From Bacteroidales bacterium (GTDB lineage: Bacteria; Bacteroidota; Bacteroidia; Bacteroidales; UBA12077): a stretch of 9,807 nt of DNA. The stretch is from contig JAUVUS010000054.1 of NCBI GenBank assembly GCA_030600865.1, forward strand, positions 1 to 9,807. The letters are read 5' to 3'. Under the pieces are notes generated by a model that saw nothing but the letters and a program-made list of their open reading frames with translations, was not told the origin of the DNA and made no database searches. Position 1 is the first letter of the stretch. Each line of letters opens with the position of its first letter. This document shows, one piece after another, positions 1 to 7,436 of this stretch. Both the position numbers and the translations under genes were made by a program.

Positions 1-363
1 ATGCAGTCGTTTGTTATGGCCGATATTCCCGGGATAATTGAAGGAGCACACGAAGGAAAAGGCTTAGGATTAAGATTCTTACGACATATTGAACGAAACT
101 CAATGTTGTTATTTATGATTCCTTGCGATAGTGATGATATTCATAAAGAGTACAAAACTCTATTATCAGAATTAGAAAAGTATAATCCTGAATTATTAGA
201 TAAAAAAAGAGTTCTGGCAATATCAAAATCTGATATGCTTGACGATGAATTAGTACAGGAAATAAAAAAAGATTTGCCGGATATTCCTCATTTGTTTATT
301 TCTTCTGTTGCACAAAAAGGTATACAGGAATTAAAAGATTTAATCTGGGCACAACTTCTTTAA
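1..363 (+). CDS. obg: Obg family GTPase, C-terminal part of the G domain (5' end outside window)
   Basis: This is the last 120 codons of Obg (CgtA), a ribosome-associated GTPase that acts in 50S subunit maturation and stress control. The G3 motif is DIPG at residues 8-11, followed by the Obg signature GAHEGKGLG (15-23) and FLRHIERN. The G4 motif is SKSD (75-78) instead of NKxD, a serine form I recall as common in Bacteroidota Obg. G5 is SSVAQKG (101-107). The glycine-rich Obg fold, G1 (Walker A) and G2 lie upstream of the window, so the ATG at base 1 is an internal methionine and not the start. The protein ends soon after the G domain, without the extra C-terminal domain of some Firmicutes Obg proteins. 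The next gene starts 10 bases after the stop codon, suggesting cotranscription. Confidence 0.95.
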   Translation: MQSFVMADIPGIIEGAHEGKGLGLRFLRHIERNSMLLFMIPCDSDDIHKEYKTLLSELEKYNPELLDKKRVLAISKSDMLDDELVQEIKKDLPDIPHLFISSVAQKGIQELKDLIWAQLL

Positions 364-373
364 TCTAAGTGAT

Positions 374-946
374 ATGCTTGAATTTTTAAGAAATTTAGAT
401 ACACAACTTTTCATCTTTTTAAATGGTATAAATTCTCCTTTCTGGGATAAAATTATGTGGTGGATTTCAGGGTCAAAATCGTGGATTCCCATGTACGCGA
501 TTATAATAATTTATATCATTTATAAGTTTCGATGGAAAGCGATTGTTTCTCTCGTTTTTATTGCAATTGTTGTTACTCTTGCCGATCAAATTTCAGTTCA
601 TGGATTTAAGGAAGTATTCCAACGTTTACGACCTTGTCATACTCCTGAATTGCAAGATATAGTTCATCTGGTTAATAATAAATGTGGAGGGGAATACGGA
701 TTTGTGTCATCGCATGCTGCAAACACATTTGCCGTGGCTTTTTTCTTATCAAAATTATTTAAATACAAGTACTTTTCGATATTCATTTTTATTTGGGCTA
801 CAGTAGTTTCTTATAGTCGGATTTATCTGGGTGTTCATTTTCCCGTTGATGTTTTAGGAGGTGCAGCTTTGGGAAGCCTTATAGGCTATTTAGTTTATTT
901 ATTACACAATTTTACTTTACATAAATTATCAAAACATTTTAAGTAG
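374..946 (+). CDS. PAP2-family integral membrane phosphatase
   Basis: A 190-residue membrane phosphatase of the PAP2 superfamily. All three catalytic signatures are present: KX6RP (K79, R86, P87), SSH at 112-114 in place of PSGH, and SRX5H (S148, R149, H155) followed by D159. H114 would act as proton donor and H155 as the nucleophile. Hydrophobic segments lie at roughly 37-51, 55-71, 133-147 and 158-178, with another near 114-127. Bacterial relatives dephosphorylate undecaprenyl pyrophosphate or phosphatidylglycerophosphate on the periplasmic side of the inner membrane. The exact substrate cannot be read from the sequence. The insert between the first two motifs holds cysteines C88 and C104, which might form a disulfide. 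The gene lies 10 bases behind obg and is probably expressed with it. No clear hairpin terminator follows. Confidence 0.9.
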   Translation: MLEFLRNLDTQLFIFLNGINSPFWDKIMWWISGSKSWIPMYAIIIIYIIYKFRWKAIVSLVFIAIVVTLADQISVHGFKEVFQRLRPCHTPELQDIVHLVNNKCGGEYGFVSSHAANTFAVAFFLSKLFKYKYFSIFIFIWATVVSYSRIYLGVHFPVDVLGGAALGSLIGYLVYLLHNFTLHKLSKHFK

Positions 947-1021
947 AGATCCTTAAGTTTTCATTTTTGTTGAATTATTACATGTTTAGCTTTATTTTAA
1001 TGTTTGAAGTATAAAGAATCA

Positions 1022-1087
1022 GGCTATTGGCCATTAGATTTTAGCCATTGGCACTAAAATTATTATAAAGGCTAAAAGCTAATAGCC
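1022..1087. repeat. Imperfect inverted repeat built on GGCYATT heptads
   Basis: The left arm (1022-1046) consists of GGCTATT, GGCCATT and AGATTTTAGCC. The right arm (1070-1087), read on the minus strand, is GGCTATT followed by AGCTTTTAGCC. Thus 1022-1028 pairs exactly with 1081-1087, and 1036-1046 pairs with 1070-1080 at 10 of 11 positions. The left arm carries one additional heptad, GGCCATT (1029-1035), that looks like a copy of its neighbour. GCCATT occurs again at 1044-1049. The loop is about 23 bases and no T-run follows, so this is not a typical intrinsic terminator. It resembles short GGCTATT/TAGCC-type intergenic repeats that I recall from Bacteroidota genomes, but a genome-wide copy number cannot be seen here. 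Confidence 0.65.
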
Positions 1088-1166
1088 AAATGTTTTTTAA
1101 ATTGTATAACAGAAGCGAACAAATTATTTACTTTGCTGTTAGAAAGCAATTAAAAATAATGAGCTA

Positions 1167-2150
1167 ATGCTTTGTATCCAAAACAATAAAACCAATCCAT
1201 ATTTTAATCTTGCAGCAGAGGAATATATTTTAAGGAATTTTAAAGAAAATTGCTTCATGCTTTGGCGCAATAAACCTTCTATTATAGTTGGGAAACATCA
1301 AAATACTTTAGCTGAAATAAATTTTGAATATGTAAAAGAGAATAATATTGATGTAGTTCGTCGATTGTCAGGAGGAGGTGCTGTTTTTCATGATTTAGGT
1401 AATTTAAATTTTACATTTATTCAAAATGTAGAAGGTGACGATAATCTTGTTGATTTTAAAAAATATACAAAACCAATAATTGAAGTTTTGCATCAATTAG
1501 GTATCAATGCAAGATTTGAAGGAAGAAATGATATTATGATTGATGGTAAAAAGATTTCCGGAAATGCTGAGCATATATTTAAGAAAAGAGTCTTACATCA
1601 TGGAACGCTTCTTTTTTCATCTGTTATAAGTGATTTGTCGCAGGCTTTAAAAGTAAACCCTTTAAAATATCATGACAAAGGCGTAAAATCTGTCAGAAGC
1701 CGGGTTGCTAATATTAGTGATTATTTATCAGAAAAAATGACTGTAATGGAATTCCGCGACAAAATACTTTCTTATATTTTGGATTCTGATGACAAAGCCA
1801 AAACATATAAGTATAACAAAAATGATATTGAACAAATCAATCGGTTAGTTAAAGATAAATATTCAACGTGGGAATGGAATTTTGGGTATTCGCCAAAATA
1901 TAATTTTGAAAAATCTGTTGTAACAAAAAGTGGAAGATTTGAAATCCAGATGAATATTGAAAAAGGATTTATAAAAGACATAAAGATTTTGGGTAACTTT
2001 CTTACTGAATATGATACTTCTAATATTCAAAAATTATTAGTTGGAATTGAGCACGAGGAGAATTCAATTCGTAAAACTTTACAAAAAACACCTTTCACAG
2101 AATATTTTCATAATACTACAATTAACGAACTGATCTTAGCGATGTTTTAA
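1167..2150 (+). CDS. lplA: Lipoate-protein ligase A
   Basis: A 327-residue cytoplasmic enzyme that activates lipoate with ATP to lipoyl-AMP and transfers it to a lysine of E2 or GcvH lipoyl domains, as in the 2-oxoacid dehydrogenases and the glycine cleavage system. The N-terminal catalytic domain has the lipoate/adenylate-binding motif RRLSGGGAVFH (65-75). The KKISGNA segment (128-134) contains K129, which aligns with the conserved active-site lysine of E. coli LplA. HHGTLLF (144-150) and KSVRSRVANI (174-183) follow. Residues from about 220 to the end fit the LplA accessory C-terminal domain, and the total length is close to the 337 residues I recall for E. coli. The ATG at 1167 is chosen because homology begins within the first residues (LCIQNN..NPYFNLAAEE). 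A two-codon ATG-AGC-TAA overlaps that start codon. No other lipoate gene is nearby, and no hairpin terminator follows the stop. Confidence 0.95.
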   Translation: MLCIQNNKTNPYFNLAAEEYILRNFKENCFMLWRNKPSIIVGKHQNTLAEINFEYVKENNIDVVRRLSGGGAVFHDLGNLNFTFIQNVEGDDNLVDFKKYTKPIIEVLHQLGINARFEGRNDIMIDGKKISGNAEHIFKKRVLHHGTLLFSSVISDLSQALKVNPLKYHDKGVKSVRSRVANISDYLSEKMTVMEFRDKILSYILDSDDKAKTYKYNKNDIEQINRLVKDKYSTWEWNFGYSPKYNFEKSVVTKSGRFEIQMNIEKGFIKDIKILGNFLTEYDTSNIQKLLVGIEHEENSIRKTLQKTPFTEYFHNTTINELILAMF

Positions 2151-2323
2151 TTATTGTGTTAAGCCCTTTAACTACAAGTGCTTTTGTTAATATGTAATAA
2201 AGTTATTTTTAAAATAATTTGACTCGAATTAGATTTCTTCGTATATTTAATTGAATAATTCTGTACCCTCTGTTTTATTATAAGATATTCATATAATTTA
2301 ATATAACCTTAAAACCCTATATC

Positions 2324-3976
2324 ATGCAAAAGAAATTAATAATCATCAGCTTAATCTTATTCTCTTTTGTATTTGTTCAGTGTTCAAAAAAGGACAAAAA
2401 AGGAGAATTAAAGTCTCAAACTAAAATTGAAAAACTTTTGGCTAATTATGCTGATGTTAAACTGGAAACTGATTTAAGCATTTTAAGCGAGAATCAGAAA
2501 AAGATGTTACCTCTGTTGTTCGAGGCGGCACAGTTAACTGATGAGCTTTATTGGGCACAAACATGTGCTAAAAAGGATGAAATAAAAAAGCTCATAACTG
2601 ATGAAAAAGTTATGAAGTATTTTGGAATCAATTATGGACCTTGGGATAGATTAAGTGGAATGGAACCATTTGTTGAGGGCGTAAGTGAAAAGTTCGATGG
2701 AGCAAATTTTTATCCGACAAATATGTCATATCAAGAGTTTGATGAGTTTTCTGATTTAAAAAAATATAGTTCGTATACTCTTATCCGAAGAAACGATCTT
2801 GGTAGTTTACAAACAGTACCATATCATCAGGCTTATCAAGAAAAATTGGTTAAGGTAGCGGATTTAATGAAAAAAGCAGCAACATTATCCGAAGACGAAG
2901 GATTTAAGAAATACCTCGAATTGCGTGCAGAGGCATTACTTACCGATAATTATTACGAAAGTGATATTGCCTGGATGAAAATGAAAGAAAATTTAATTGA
3001 TTTTATAGTTGGGCCAATTGAAGATTTAGAAGACAGGTTGTACTATACAAAGACATCGTACCAATCAATGATTTTGGTAAAAGATAAACAATCAAGTAAA
3101 GACATGGAAAAGTATTCACTATTACTTCCATATTTACAAAAAAATCTCCCGGTTGATGCTAAATATAAAACAGAAATACCCGGCAAATTATCGGATATTA
3201 TGGTTTACGATGTAATTAATTGTTCAGGATATTGGAATACAGGAAGCAAGAAAATAGCTATTACATTACCTCTTGATGGGCAAGTACAACTGAAAGTTGG
3301 AAGCAGAAAACTACAGTTTAAAAATGTTATGCAGGCAAAATTTGAAAAAATTTTAATGCCAATAAGTGAGCTGTTAATTGCAGAAGATCAACTAAAACAT
3401 GTGAAATTCAAAGCTTTTTTTGAAAACACAATGTTTTATGAAGTAGGAAGTGCTTTAGGGATAAAAAATACTGTTAATGGTAAAGGTACTGTTAACGATG
3501 CTTTAAAAGAACAGAACAATGTTATAGGAGAATGTAAAAATGATATTTTAAGTTTATTTTTTGTAACTAAGCTCTATGAAATGGGAGAAATGAGTAGTGG
3601 TGATTTAATGGACAATTACGTTACCTATATGGCCGATGTATTCAGGTCGGTGCGTTTTGGAATATCAAATGATCAGGGGGTTGCTAATATGATACGATTC
3701 TATTATTTTGAAGAGCTTGGAGCGTTTACCCGTGATAAAAAAAGCGGAAAATATAGAATTGATTTCGATAAAACGAAAGAAGCAATGCTTAAATTTTCAG
3801 AAGAAATATTAGTAATACAAGGTGATGGAAATTATGATGCAGCTAAAAAATTAGTCGATGAAAAAGGATTTATTCGAGACGAACTTTTGAATGATTTATA
3901 TAAAATTCAACGTAAAAGAATCCCCAAAGATGTGGTATTTATTCAAGGGATTGATGAAGCAGGGTTAATAAATTAG
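2324..3976 (+). CDS. Lipoprotein of the M49-like dipeptidyl-peptidase III family, zinc site lost
   Basis: A 550-residue exported protein. Residues 1-19 form a signal peptide and C20 is the probable lipidated cysteine. The residue before it is Q19, unusual for a lipobox. The body matches by recall the Bacteroidota proteins called dipeptidyl-peptidase 3 family or Zn-dependent hydrolase, with INYGPWDRL (102-110), DGANFYP (125-131), RAEALLTD (201-208) and VIQGDGNYD (497-505). In those homologues the zinc site reads HEVAHGLG followed by EEGKAD. Here the first is YEVGSALG (372-379), so both histidines are replaced, by Y372 and S376, while the glutamate E373 remains. The second is GECKND (402-407), keeping only E403. 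A later SAHG becomes NDQG (Q451). The frame is intact and close to the usual length, so this looks like a maintained but catalytically inactive protein, perhaps with a binding or structural role. It is flanked by gaps and appears to be transcribed alone. A weak promoter candidate, TTTG at 2183 with TATTTTTA at 2204, lies upstream. Confidence 0.8.
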   Translation: MQKKLIIISLILFSFVFVQCSKKDKKGELKSQTKIEKLLANYADVKLETDLSILSENQKKMLPLLFEAAQLTDELYWAQTCAKKDEIKKLITDEKVMKYFGINYGPWDRLSGMEPFVEGVSEKFDGANFYPTNMSYQEFDEFSDLKKYSSYTLIRRNDLGSLQTVPYHQAYQEKLVKVADLMKKAATLSEDEGFKKYLELRAEALLTDNYYESDIAWMKMKENLIDFIVGPIEDLEDRLYYTKTSYQSMILVKDKQSSKDMEKYSLLLPYLQKNLPVDAKYKTEIPGKLSDIMVYDVINCSGYWNTGSKKIAITLPLDGQVQLKVGSRKLQFKNVMQAKFEKILMPISELLIAEDQLKHVKFKAFFENTMFYEVGSALGIKNTVNGKGTVNDALKEQNNVIGECKNDILSLFFVTKLYEMGEMSSGDLMDNYVTYMADVFRSVRFGISNDQGVANMIRFYYFEELGAFTRDKKSGKYRIDFDKTKEAMLKFSEEILVIQGDGNYDAAKKLVDEKGFIRDELLNDLYKIQRKRIPKDVVFIQGIDEAGLIN

Positions 3977-3985
3977 GGTAAATTG

Positions 3986-4010
3986 AAAAGGGAGTGAACT
4001 CCCTTTTTTT
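3986..4010 (+). terminator. Rho-independent terminator between convergent genes
   Basis: The arm AAAAGGGAG (3986-3994) pairs perfectly with CTCCCTTTT (3999-4007) around a TGAA loop, and the hairpin runs into seven Ts (4004-4010). It lies 9 bases past the stop codon of the M49-like lipoprotein. The minus-strand gene ends 3 bases beyond. Read from that side the same hairpin has an A-rich upstream arm and a four-T tail, so it may stop transcription in both directions, more weakly on the minus strand. Confidence 0.9.
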
Positions 4011-4012
4011 AT

Positions 4013-4576
4013 TTAATTATTTTCGTCTTCAGTTTTCTTTGGAGGTTCAAAGCCATAAGCAATTCCTTCAACTACATATGTTGGAGGTTCTCCAAAGCCT
4101 CCAACAGATTCTTCTCTTGTAACTAAAACAATCATTCCTCCTAAATTTGCAGCTTTTTTCTGAAGCCTGATCATAGCACTTTTTTTAGCTGATTTTGCAC
4201 TTCTACTTCCGGCCGATGATTTAGTATTTACTTTGCCAAGTTCATATAAACCTTCAACATCGTTTTTTCGATCAGTAACAATTACAGTTTTCCAGTCACC
4301 CTCTTCAACCATCATCATTACAGGCTTATTAAAGACTTCTTTTCTTCCATTACTGAAAATTATTTTTTGAATTTGTTTTCTCTCTACAGTAATTGATTCT
4401 TCTGAACCTGGTTCTGAGTACCGAACTGTTGCTGAAGATATATTTCGTACTTCTACAATTAATTTTTTTCTTCCAAGCATGTAAATTGTATCAAGATCTG
4501 CATATTCCTCTTGTGCAAGCAACGGGAAACTCATAAAAAAGGCTAATACTACAATTATTAAAGTTCTAATTTTCAT
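4013..4576 (-). CDS. Small secreted protein of unknown function
   Basis: I do not recognise a named family. The 187-residue product starts with a clear signal peptide (hydrophobic residues 5-20) with likely signal peptidase I cleavage after A21 in PLLA-QEE, giving a periplasmic or surface protein; there is no lipobox. Residues 28-85 (DTIYMLGRKKLIVEVRNI to KIIFSNGRKEVFN) look like a small beta-rich domain of the type often seen in secreted Bacteroidota proteins, in which a residue-level refrain of 'DTIY, K, VxV, VxY, I.KIIFxNG' is common. A low-complexity Ser/Lys/Ala stretch (119-133) follows. The last part (134-176) contains RLQKKAANLGG and PTYVVEGIAYG, suggesting a second small alpha/beta domain. 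The tail is acidic (EDENN). It converges on the M49-like lipoprotein gene and diverges from plsC. No convincing promoter was found upstream of its ATG at 4576. Confidence 0.8.
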   Translation of the reverse strand: MKIRTLIIVVLAFFMSFPLLAQEEYADLDTIYMLGRKKLIVEVRNISSATVRYSEPGSEESITVERKQIQKIIFSNGRKEVFNKPVMMMVEEGDWKTVIVTDRKNDVEGLYELGKVNTKSSAGSRSAKSAKKSAMIRLQKKAANLGGMIVLVTREESVGGFGEPPTYVVEGIAYGFEPPKKTEDENN

Positions 4577-4708
4577 AATTTGGAAGTTTTTAAATTCAAA
4601 TATGATATTTTAATTTGCTGTGAAATTAATAAGTAAAATGTTAATATTCAAAAAATATACCAAAATGAAAATAATTTATAGTGAAAACAAATAATTAAAT
4701 TAAAACGA

Positions 4709-4716
4709 TAATTTTG
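4709..4716 (+). promoter_or_regulatory. Candidate Bacteroidota -7 promoter element for plsC
   Basis: TAATTTTG is an exact match to the TAnnTTTG -7 consensus known for Bacteroidota housekeeping promoters. It lies 28 bases before the plsC start codon, which would leave a short leader of about 20 bases. A TTTG -33 element at the expected upstream distance is not visible, and in sequence this AT-rich the match could be chance. The position, in a divergent gap directly before a probable two-gene operon, supports it. Confidence 0.4.
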
Positions 4717-4744
4717 TAGAGAGTATTATTTAAAATATATATAG

Positions 4745-5491
4745 ATGTCAAGAATAATTTTTTCTGTTTATGTTTGGCTATTAATAATAACTGTAACACT
4801 GGTTTTTTCTCCACTCTTTGTTTTAACCTGGTTTTTTACTGTTCTTTTTGATAAAAAATTATTGGTTCTTAATTATCTGGCAAATATCTGGGGAAGTTTA
4901 TTTACCTTGTTGGTTCCCGGATGGAAAATAAAAATTATTGGTAAGGAAAAGCTAAATAGTAAATCCAAAATAATTGTTGCTAACCATCAATCTCAGGAAG
5001 ATATACTTTTAATTTATCGCCTTGGAGTTCCTTTTCGTTGGATTTCTAAAGCTGAAGTTTTCAGAATACCAATATATGGTTGGTGTATGAATCTTAAAGG
5101 AGATATTAAACTTCAAAGATCAAGTAAGTCAAGCATAAAGAAAATGTTTATTGATTCGGAAAAAGTTCTTAGAAAAGGCTGTATTATAACAATTTTCCCG
5201 GAAGGAACCAGGTCTAAAACCGGAGAATTAGGAAATTTTAAAGAAGGAGCTTTTAAACTGGCACAAAAAACAAAAACTTCACTGATTCCAGTGGTTATTT
5301 ATGGAACAGAAAACAAATTTATTTCTTCAAATTTTTTCTTTACGGGGAAGCATAAGGTAATAATAAAAATCCTTGACAAAATACCATATTCGGATTTTAA
5401 AGATATAGATACCAGGGAATTTACAAATCAGATAAGAAATTTGATAGAATCAGAATTGAATCAACTAAAATTGTCTGAGAATGAAAACTGA
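4745..5491 (+). CDS. plsC: 1-acyl-sn-glycerol-3-phosphate acyltransferase (PlsC family)
   Basis: A 248-residue inner-membrane enzyme that acylates lysophosphatidic acid to phosphatidic acid in phospholipid synthesis. The catalytic HX4D motif is H81-QSQE-D86. A motif II-like block KGDIKLQR follows at 118-125, motif III is FPEGTRS (151-157) continuing to KEGAFKLA, and motif IV is IPVVIYG (181-187). One long hydrophobic stretch at about 5-35 anchors the N-terminus and a second lies near 42-58. The length is normal for PlsC. PlsC-like proteins also include ornithine-lipid and lysophospholipid acyltransferases, so the exact acceptor is inferred. The gene is the first of an apparent two-gene unit: its last 11 bases overlap the start of the MutS-like gene. 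A TAnnTTTG element stands 28 bases upstream. Confidence 0.92.
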   Translation: MSRIIFSVYVWLLIITVTLVFSPLFVLTWFFTVLFDKKLLVLNYLANIWGSLFTLLVPGWKIKIIGKEKLNSKSKIIVANHQSQEDILLIYRLGVPFRWISKAEVFRIPIYGWCMNLKGDIKLQRSSKSSIKKMFIDSEKVLRKGCIITIFPEGTRSKTGELGNFKEGAFKLAQKTKTSLIPVVIYGTENKFISSNFFFTGKHKVIIKILDKIPYSDFKDIDTREFTNQIRNLIESELNQLKLSENEN

Positions 5492-7283
5492 TGAACTGCA
5501 GAGTACATATCAAAAACGAGTTAAATTATTTATATCAAAACTGTCCGGGCTTAGAAAAAATCTTATTCTTTTGAGTTTCTTGAGATTTTTTACTTTTATT
5601 TCAGCTATTACATTAATGGTATTTTTAATTAAACAGTTCAGCTTTATTTTATTGGGTTTGGTCTTTTTCTTTTTCGCTTTTTTTGTTTTTGGCGTGGTTT
5701 ACTATTTAAAAAAGACGGAAGTTTTAAATCATATTAAAAATCTTATAAAAATTAATAAAGATGAGATCAATGTTTTAAATAACGATTTTTCAAGTTTTAA
5801 TGATGGTGTAAATTATATTTCTCGCGATCATGCATATTCCTTTGATTTAGATTTGTTTGGTGAAGGATCTATATTCCAATATCTGAATAGAACAGCTAGC
5901 CTTGTAGGTAGAGAACTACTTGCAAAAAGAATATTAAATATTAATACAAATGATATACTCTTTAAAAATCAGCAAGAAGCCATAAAAGAATTGACACCTA
6001 AAATTGATTGGCGACATAATTTTATGGCAACCGGGTATTCCTGCCCGGTTACTGATGATGACAACGAAAAAATTGAGTATTGGATTGACGATCCGGTTTA
6101 CTTCATCAAAAGTATTTTATTTAAAATATTAGTGGTTTTACTTCCTGTAATAACATTATCATTTTTAGTTTTACTGACAGTAGGTATTTCACATTATTCA
6201 TGGTTTGTATTATTTGCCTTATTGCAATTATTAATAGCAAGTATATTGTTGAAAAGAACAAATAAAGAACAAAGAATTGTTTCCGAAGAACTTCGAATTC
6301 TAAAGAATTATTCAAAACTTATTAAACTTATTGAAAATGAGATTTTCAATTCAGAAATTCTGAAAAAGCTTCAAAATGATTTACAAACAGAAACAGTTCA
6401 TGCCGAAACAGCATTTAAAAAGTTGATTCGAATTATTGACGCATTTGATATCCGGCTAAATATATTTTTAGGACTTATTTTAAATGCTACACTAATGTGG
6501 GATTTATATTCTTTAATGCGATTGGAAAGATGGAAAGTAAAATACGGACAAAATATAAAACGGTGGGTACAGGTTATTGCAGAGTTTGATGTTTATTGTA
6601 GTATGGCAAATTACAGTTACAATAACCCGGATTTTGTTTATCCACAGGTGTCCGGTTTAACAGTTCTGGATTCTGAAGAATTAGGTCATCCTTTAATTCC
6701 ACGAACAAAGCGGGTGAATAACAATTTTAAAATTGATAAACCAGGCGAAATTGATATTATAACTGGTGCTAATATGGCTGGTAAAAGCACTTTTTTAAGA
6801 ACTATTGGTGTTAATTTAATTCTTGCAATGAATGGAATGCCAGTATGTGCTAAAAAATTTGATTTTAGATTGATGGATTTATTTTCAGGAATGCGAACGG
6901 CAGATTCTCTAAAAGAAAATGAATCATACTTTTATGCTGAACTAAAAAGATTAAAGTATATTATCGAGGAATTAAAGCAAGGTAAAACTACTTTTGTTTT
7001 ATTAGACGAGATTTTAAAAGGGACTAATTCTGCCGATAAAGCGAAAGGATCGTGGAAGTTTGTTGAACATTTAATAAAGTTAAAAGCCACAGGAATAGTT
7101 GCAACGCATGATTTAACTTTATGTAAGCTCGAAAAAGATTATCAGGATAATATTAAGAATAAGTGTTTCGAAGTTGAAATTGATGCAGATAAAATTAAAT
7201 TTGATTATAAACTTCGCTCCGGAGTAACTCAAAACATGAATGCCTCGCTATTAATGCGACAAATGGGAATCTTTTCAAATTAA
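5481..7283 (+). CDS. Membrane-anchored MutS-family ATPase
   Basis: A 600-residue protein with the MutS/ABC-type ATPase at its C-terminus. It has Walker A GANMAGKST (429-437), the SGMRTADSL..ESYFYAEL signature region (469-488), Walker B VLLDE (506-510) and the switch-type motif ATHD (541-544). Residues about 115-155 (DLFGEGSIFQYLNRTASLVGRELL) resemble the MutS core or lever domain III. The mismatch-recognition and connector domains I and II of true MutS (usually 850-900 residues) are absent. Instead there are hydrophobic segments at about 29-50, 52-76, 212-235 and 240-257, with a possible fifth at 326-345. The middle hairpin sits inside the lever region, roughly where the MutS clamp domain would be inserted. 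Such MutS-related proteins are known from Bacteroidota but, as far as I know, lack an assigned function; a mismatch-repair label would be misleading. The start at 5481 overlaps plsC by 11 bases, so translational coupling is likely. Confidence 0.88.
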   Translation: MKTDELQSTYQKRVKLFISKLSGLRKNLILLSFLRFFTFISAITLMVFLIKQFSFILLGLVFFFFAFFVFGVVYYLKKTEVLNHIKNLIKINKDEINVLNNDFSSFNDGVNYISRDHAYSFDLDLFGEGSIFQYLNRTASLVGRELLAKRILNINTNDILFKNQQEAIKELTPKIDWRHNFMATGYSCPVTDDDNEKIEYWIDDPVYFIKSILFKILVVLLPVITLSFLVLLTVGISHYSWFVLFALLQLLIASILLKRTNKEQRIVSEELRILKNYSKLIKLIENEIFNSEILKKLQNDLQTETVHAETAFKKLIRIIDAFDIRLNIFLGLILNATLMWDLYSLMRLERWKVKYGQNIKRWVQVIAEFDVYCSMANYSYNNPDFVYPQVSGLTVLDSEELGHPLIPRTKRVNNNFKIDKPGEIDIITGANMAGKSTFLRTIGVNLILAMNGMPVCAKKFDFRLMDLFSGMRTADSLKENESYFYAELKRLKYIIEELKQGKTTFVLLDEILKGTNSADKAKGSWKFVEHLIKLKATGIVATHDLTLCKLEKDYQDNIKNKCFEVEIDADKIKFDYKLRSGVTQNMNASLLMRQMGIFSN

Positions 7284-7349
7284 CATTTTTTCAACAATCT
7301 GTATGCACCATTATTCGTTGATTTTTATTTAATTTGCATAATTTATTAA

Positions 7350-7384
7350 TTTATCAACAGCTTTAAGCCATGCCTGTTGATAAA
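7350..7384. promoter_or_regulatory. Perfect 11-bp inverted repeat upstream of parE
   Basis: TTTATCAACAG (7350-7360) is repeated inverted as CTGTTGATAAA (7374-7384) around 13 bases. It lies 52 bases before the chosen parE start and could be an operator or an RNA hairpin in the leader. Each arm contains TTATCAACA, one base away from the DnaA box TTATCCACA. No T-run follows the right arm, so it is not a usual terminator for the gene upstream. Confidence 0.6.
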
Positions 7385-7436
7385 CAATTTCAGCAGGGAC
7401 TTTTCTTTTAATTATATTTATGAAAAATTTGGTGAG

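Noticed and set aside
1159..1167. Two-codon ATG-AGC-TAA overlapping the lplA start
   Set aside because: Too short to distinguish from chance; noted only within the lplA entry.
1772..1981. Minus-strand open frame of 69 codons inside lplA
   Set aside because: It lies wholly within the well-supported lplA frame, has no recognisable domain, and is explained by the AT-rich antisense of that gene.
2183..2211. Possible promoter TTTG with TATTTTTA, 17-base spacing, before the M49-like gene
   Set aside because: The last base of the -7 element mismatches and the spacing is short; in AT-rich DNA this is too weak for a feature, so it is only mentioned with the gene.
6121..6315. Minus-strand open frame of 64 codons inside the MutS-like gene
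   Set aside because: It is antisense to a hydrophobic segment of the MutS-like protein and shows no family resemblance.
7291..7321. TCAAC and GTTGA inverted pair just after the MutS-like gene
   Set aside because: Only five bases pair around a loop of about 20, with no adjoining GC-rich stem; too weak for a terminator.
7377..7436. Twenty-codon N-terminal extension of ParE from a TTG start
   Set aside because: The TTG lies inside the right arm of the palindrome, the extension has no ParE similarity that I recognise, and the ATG at 7437 fits the family start.
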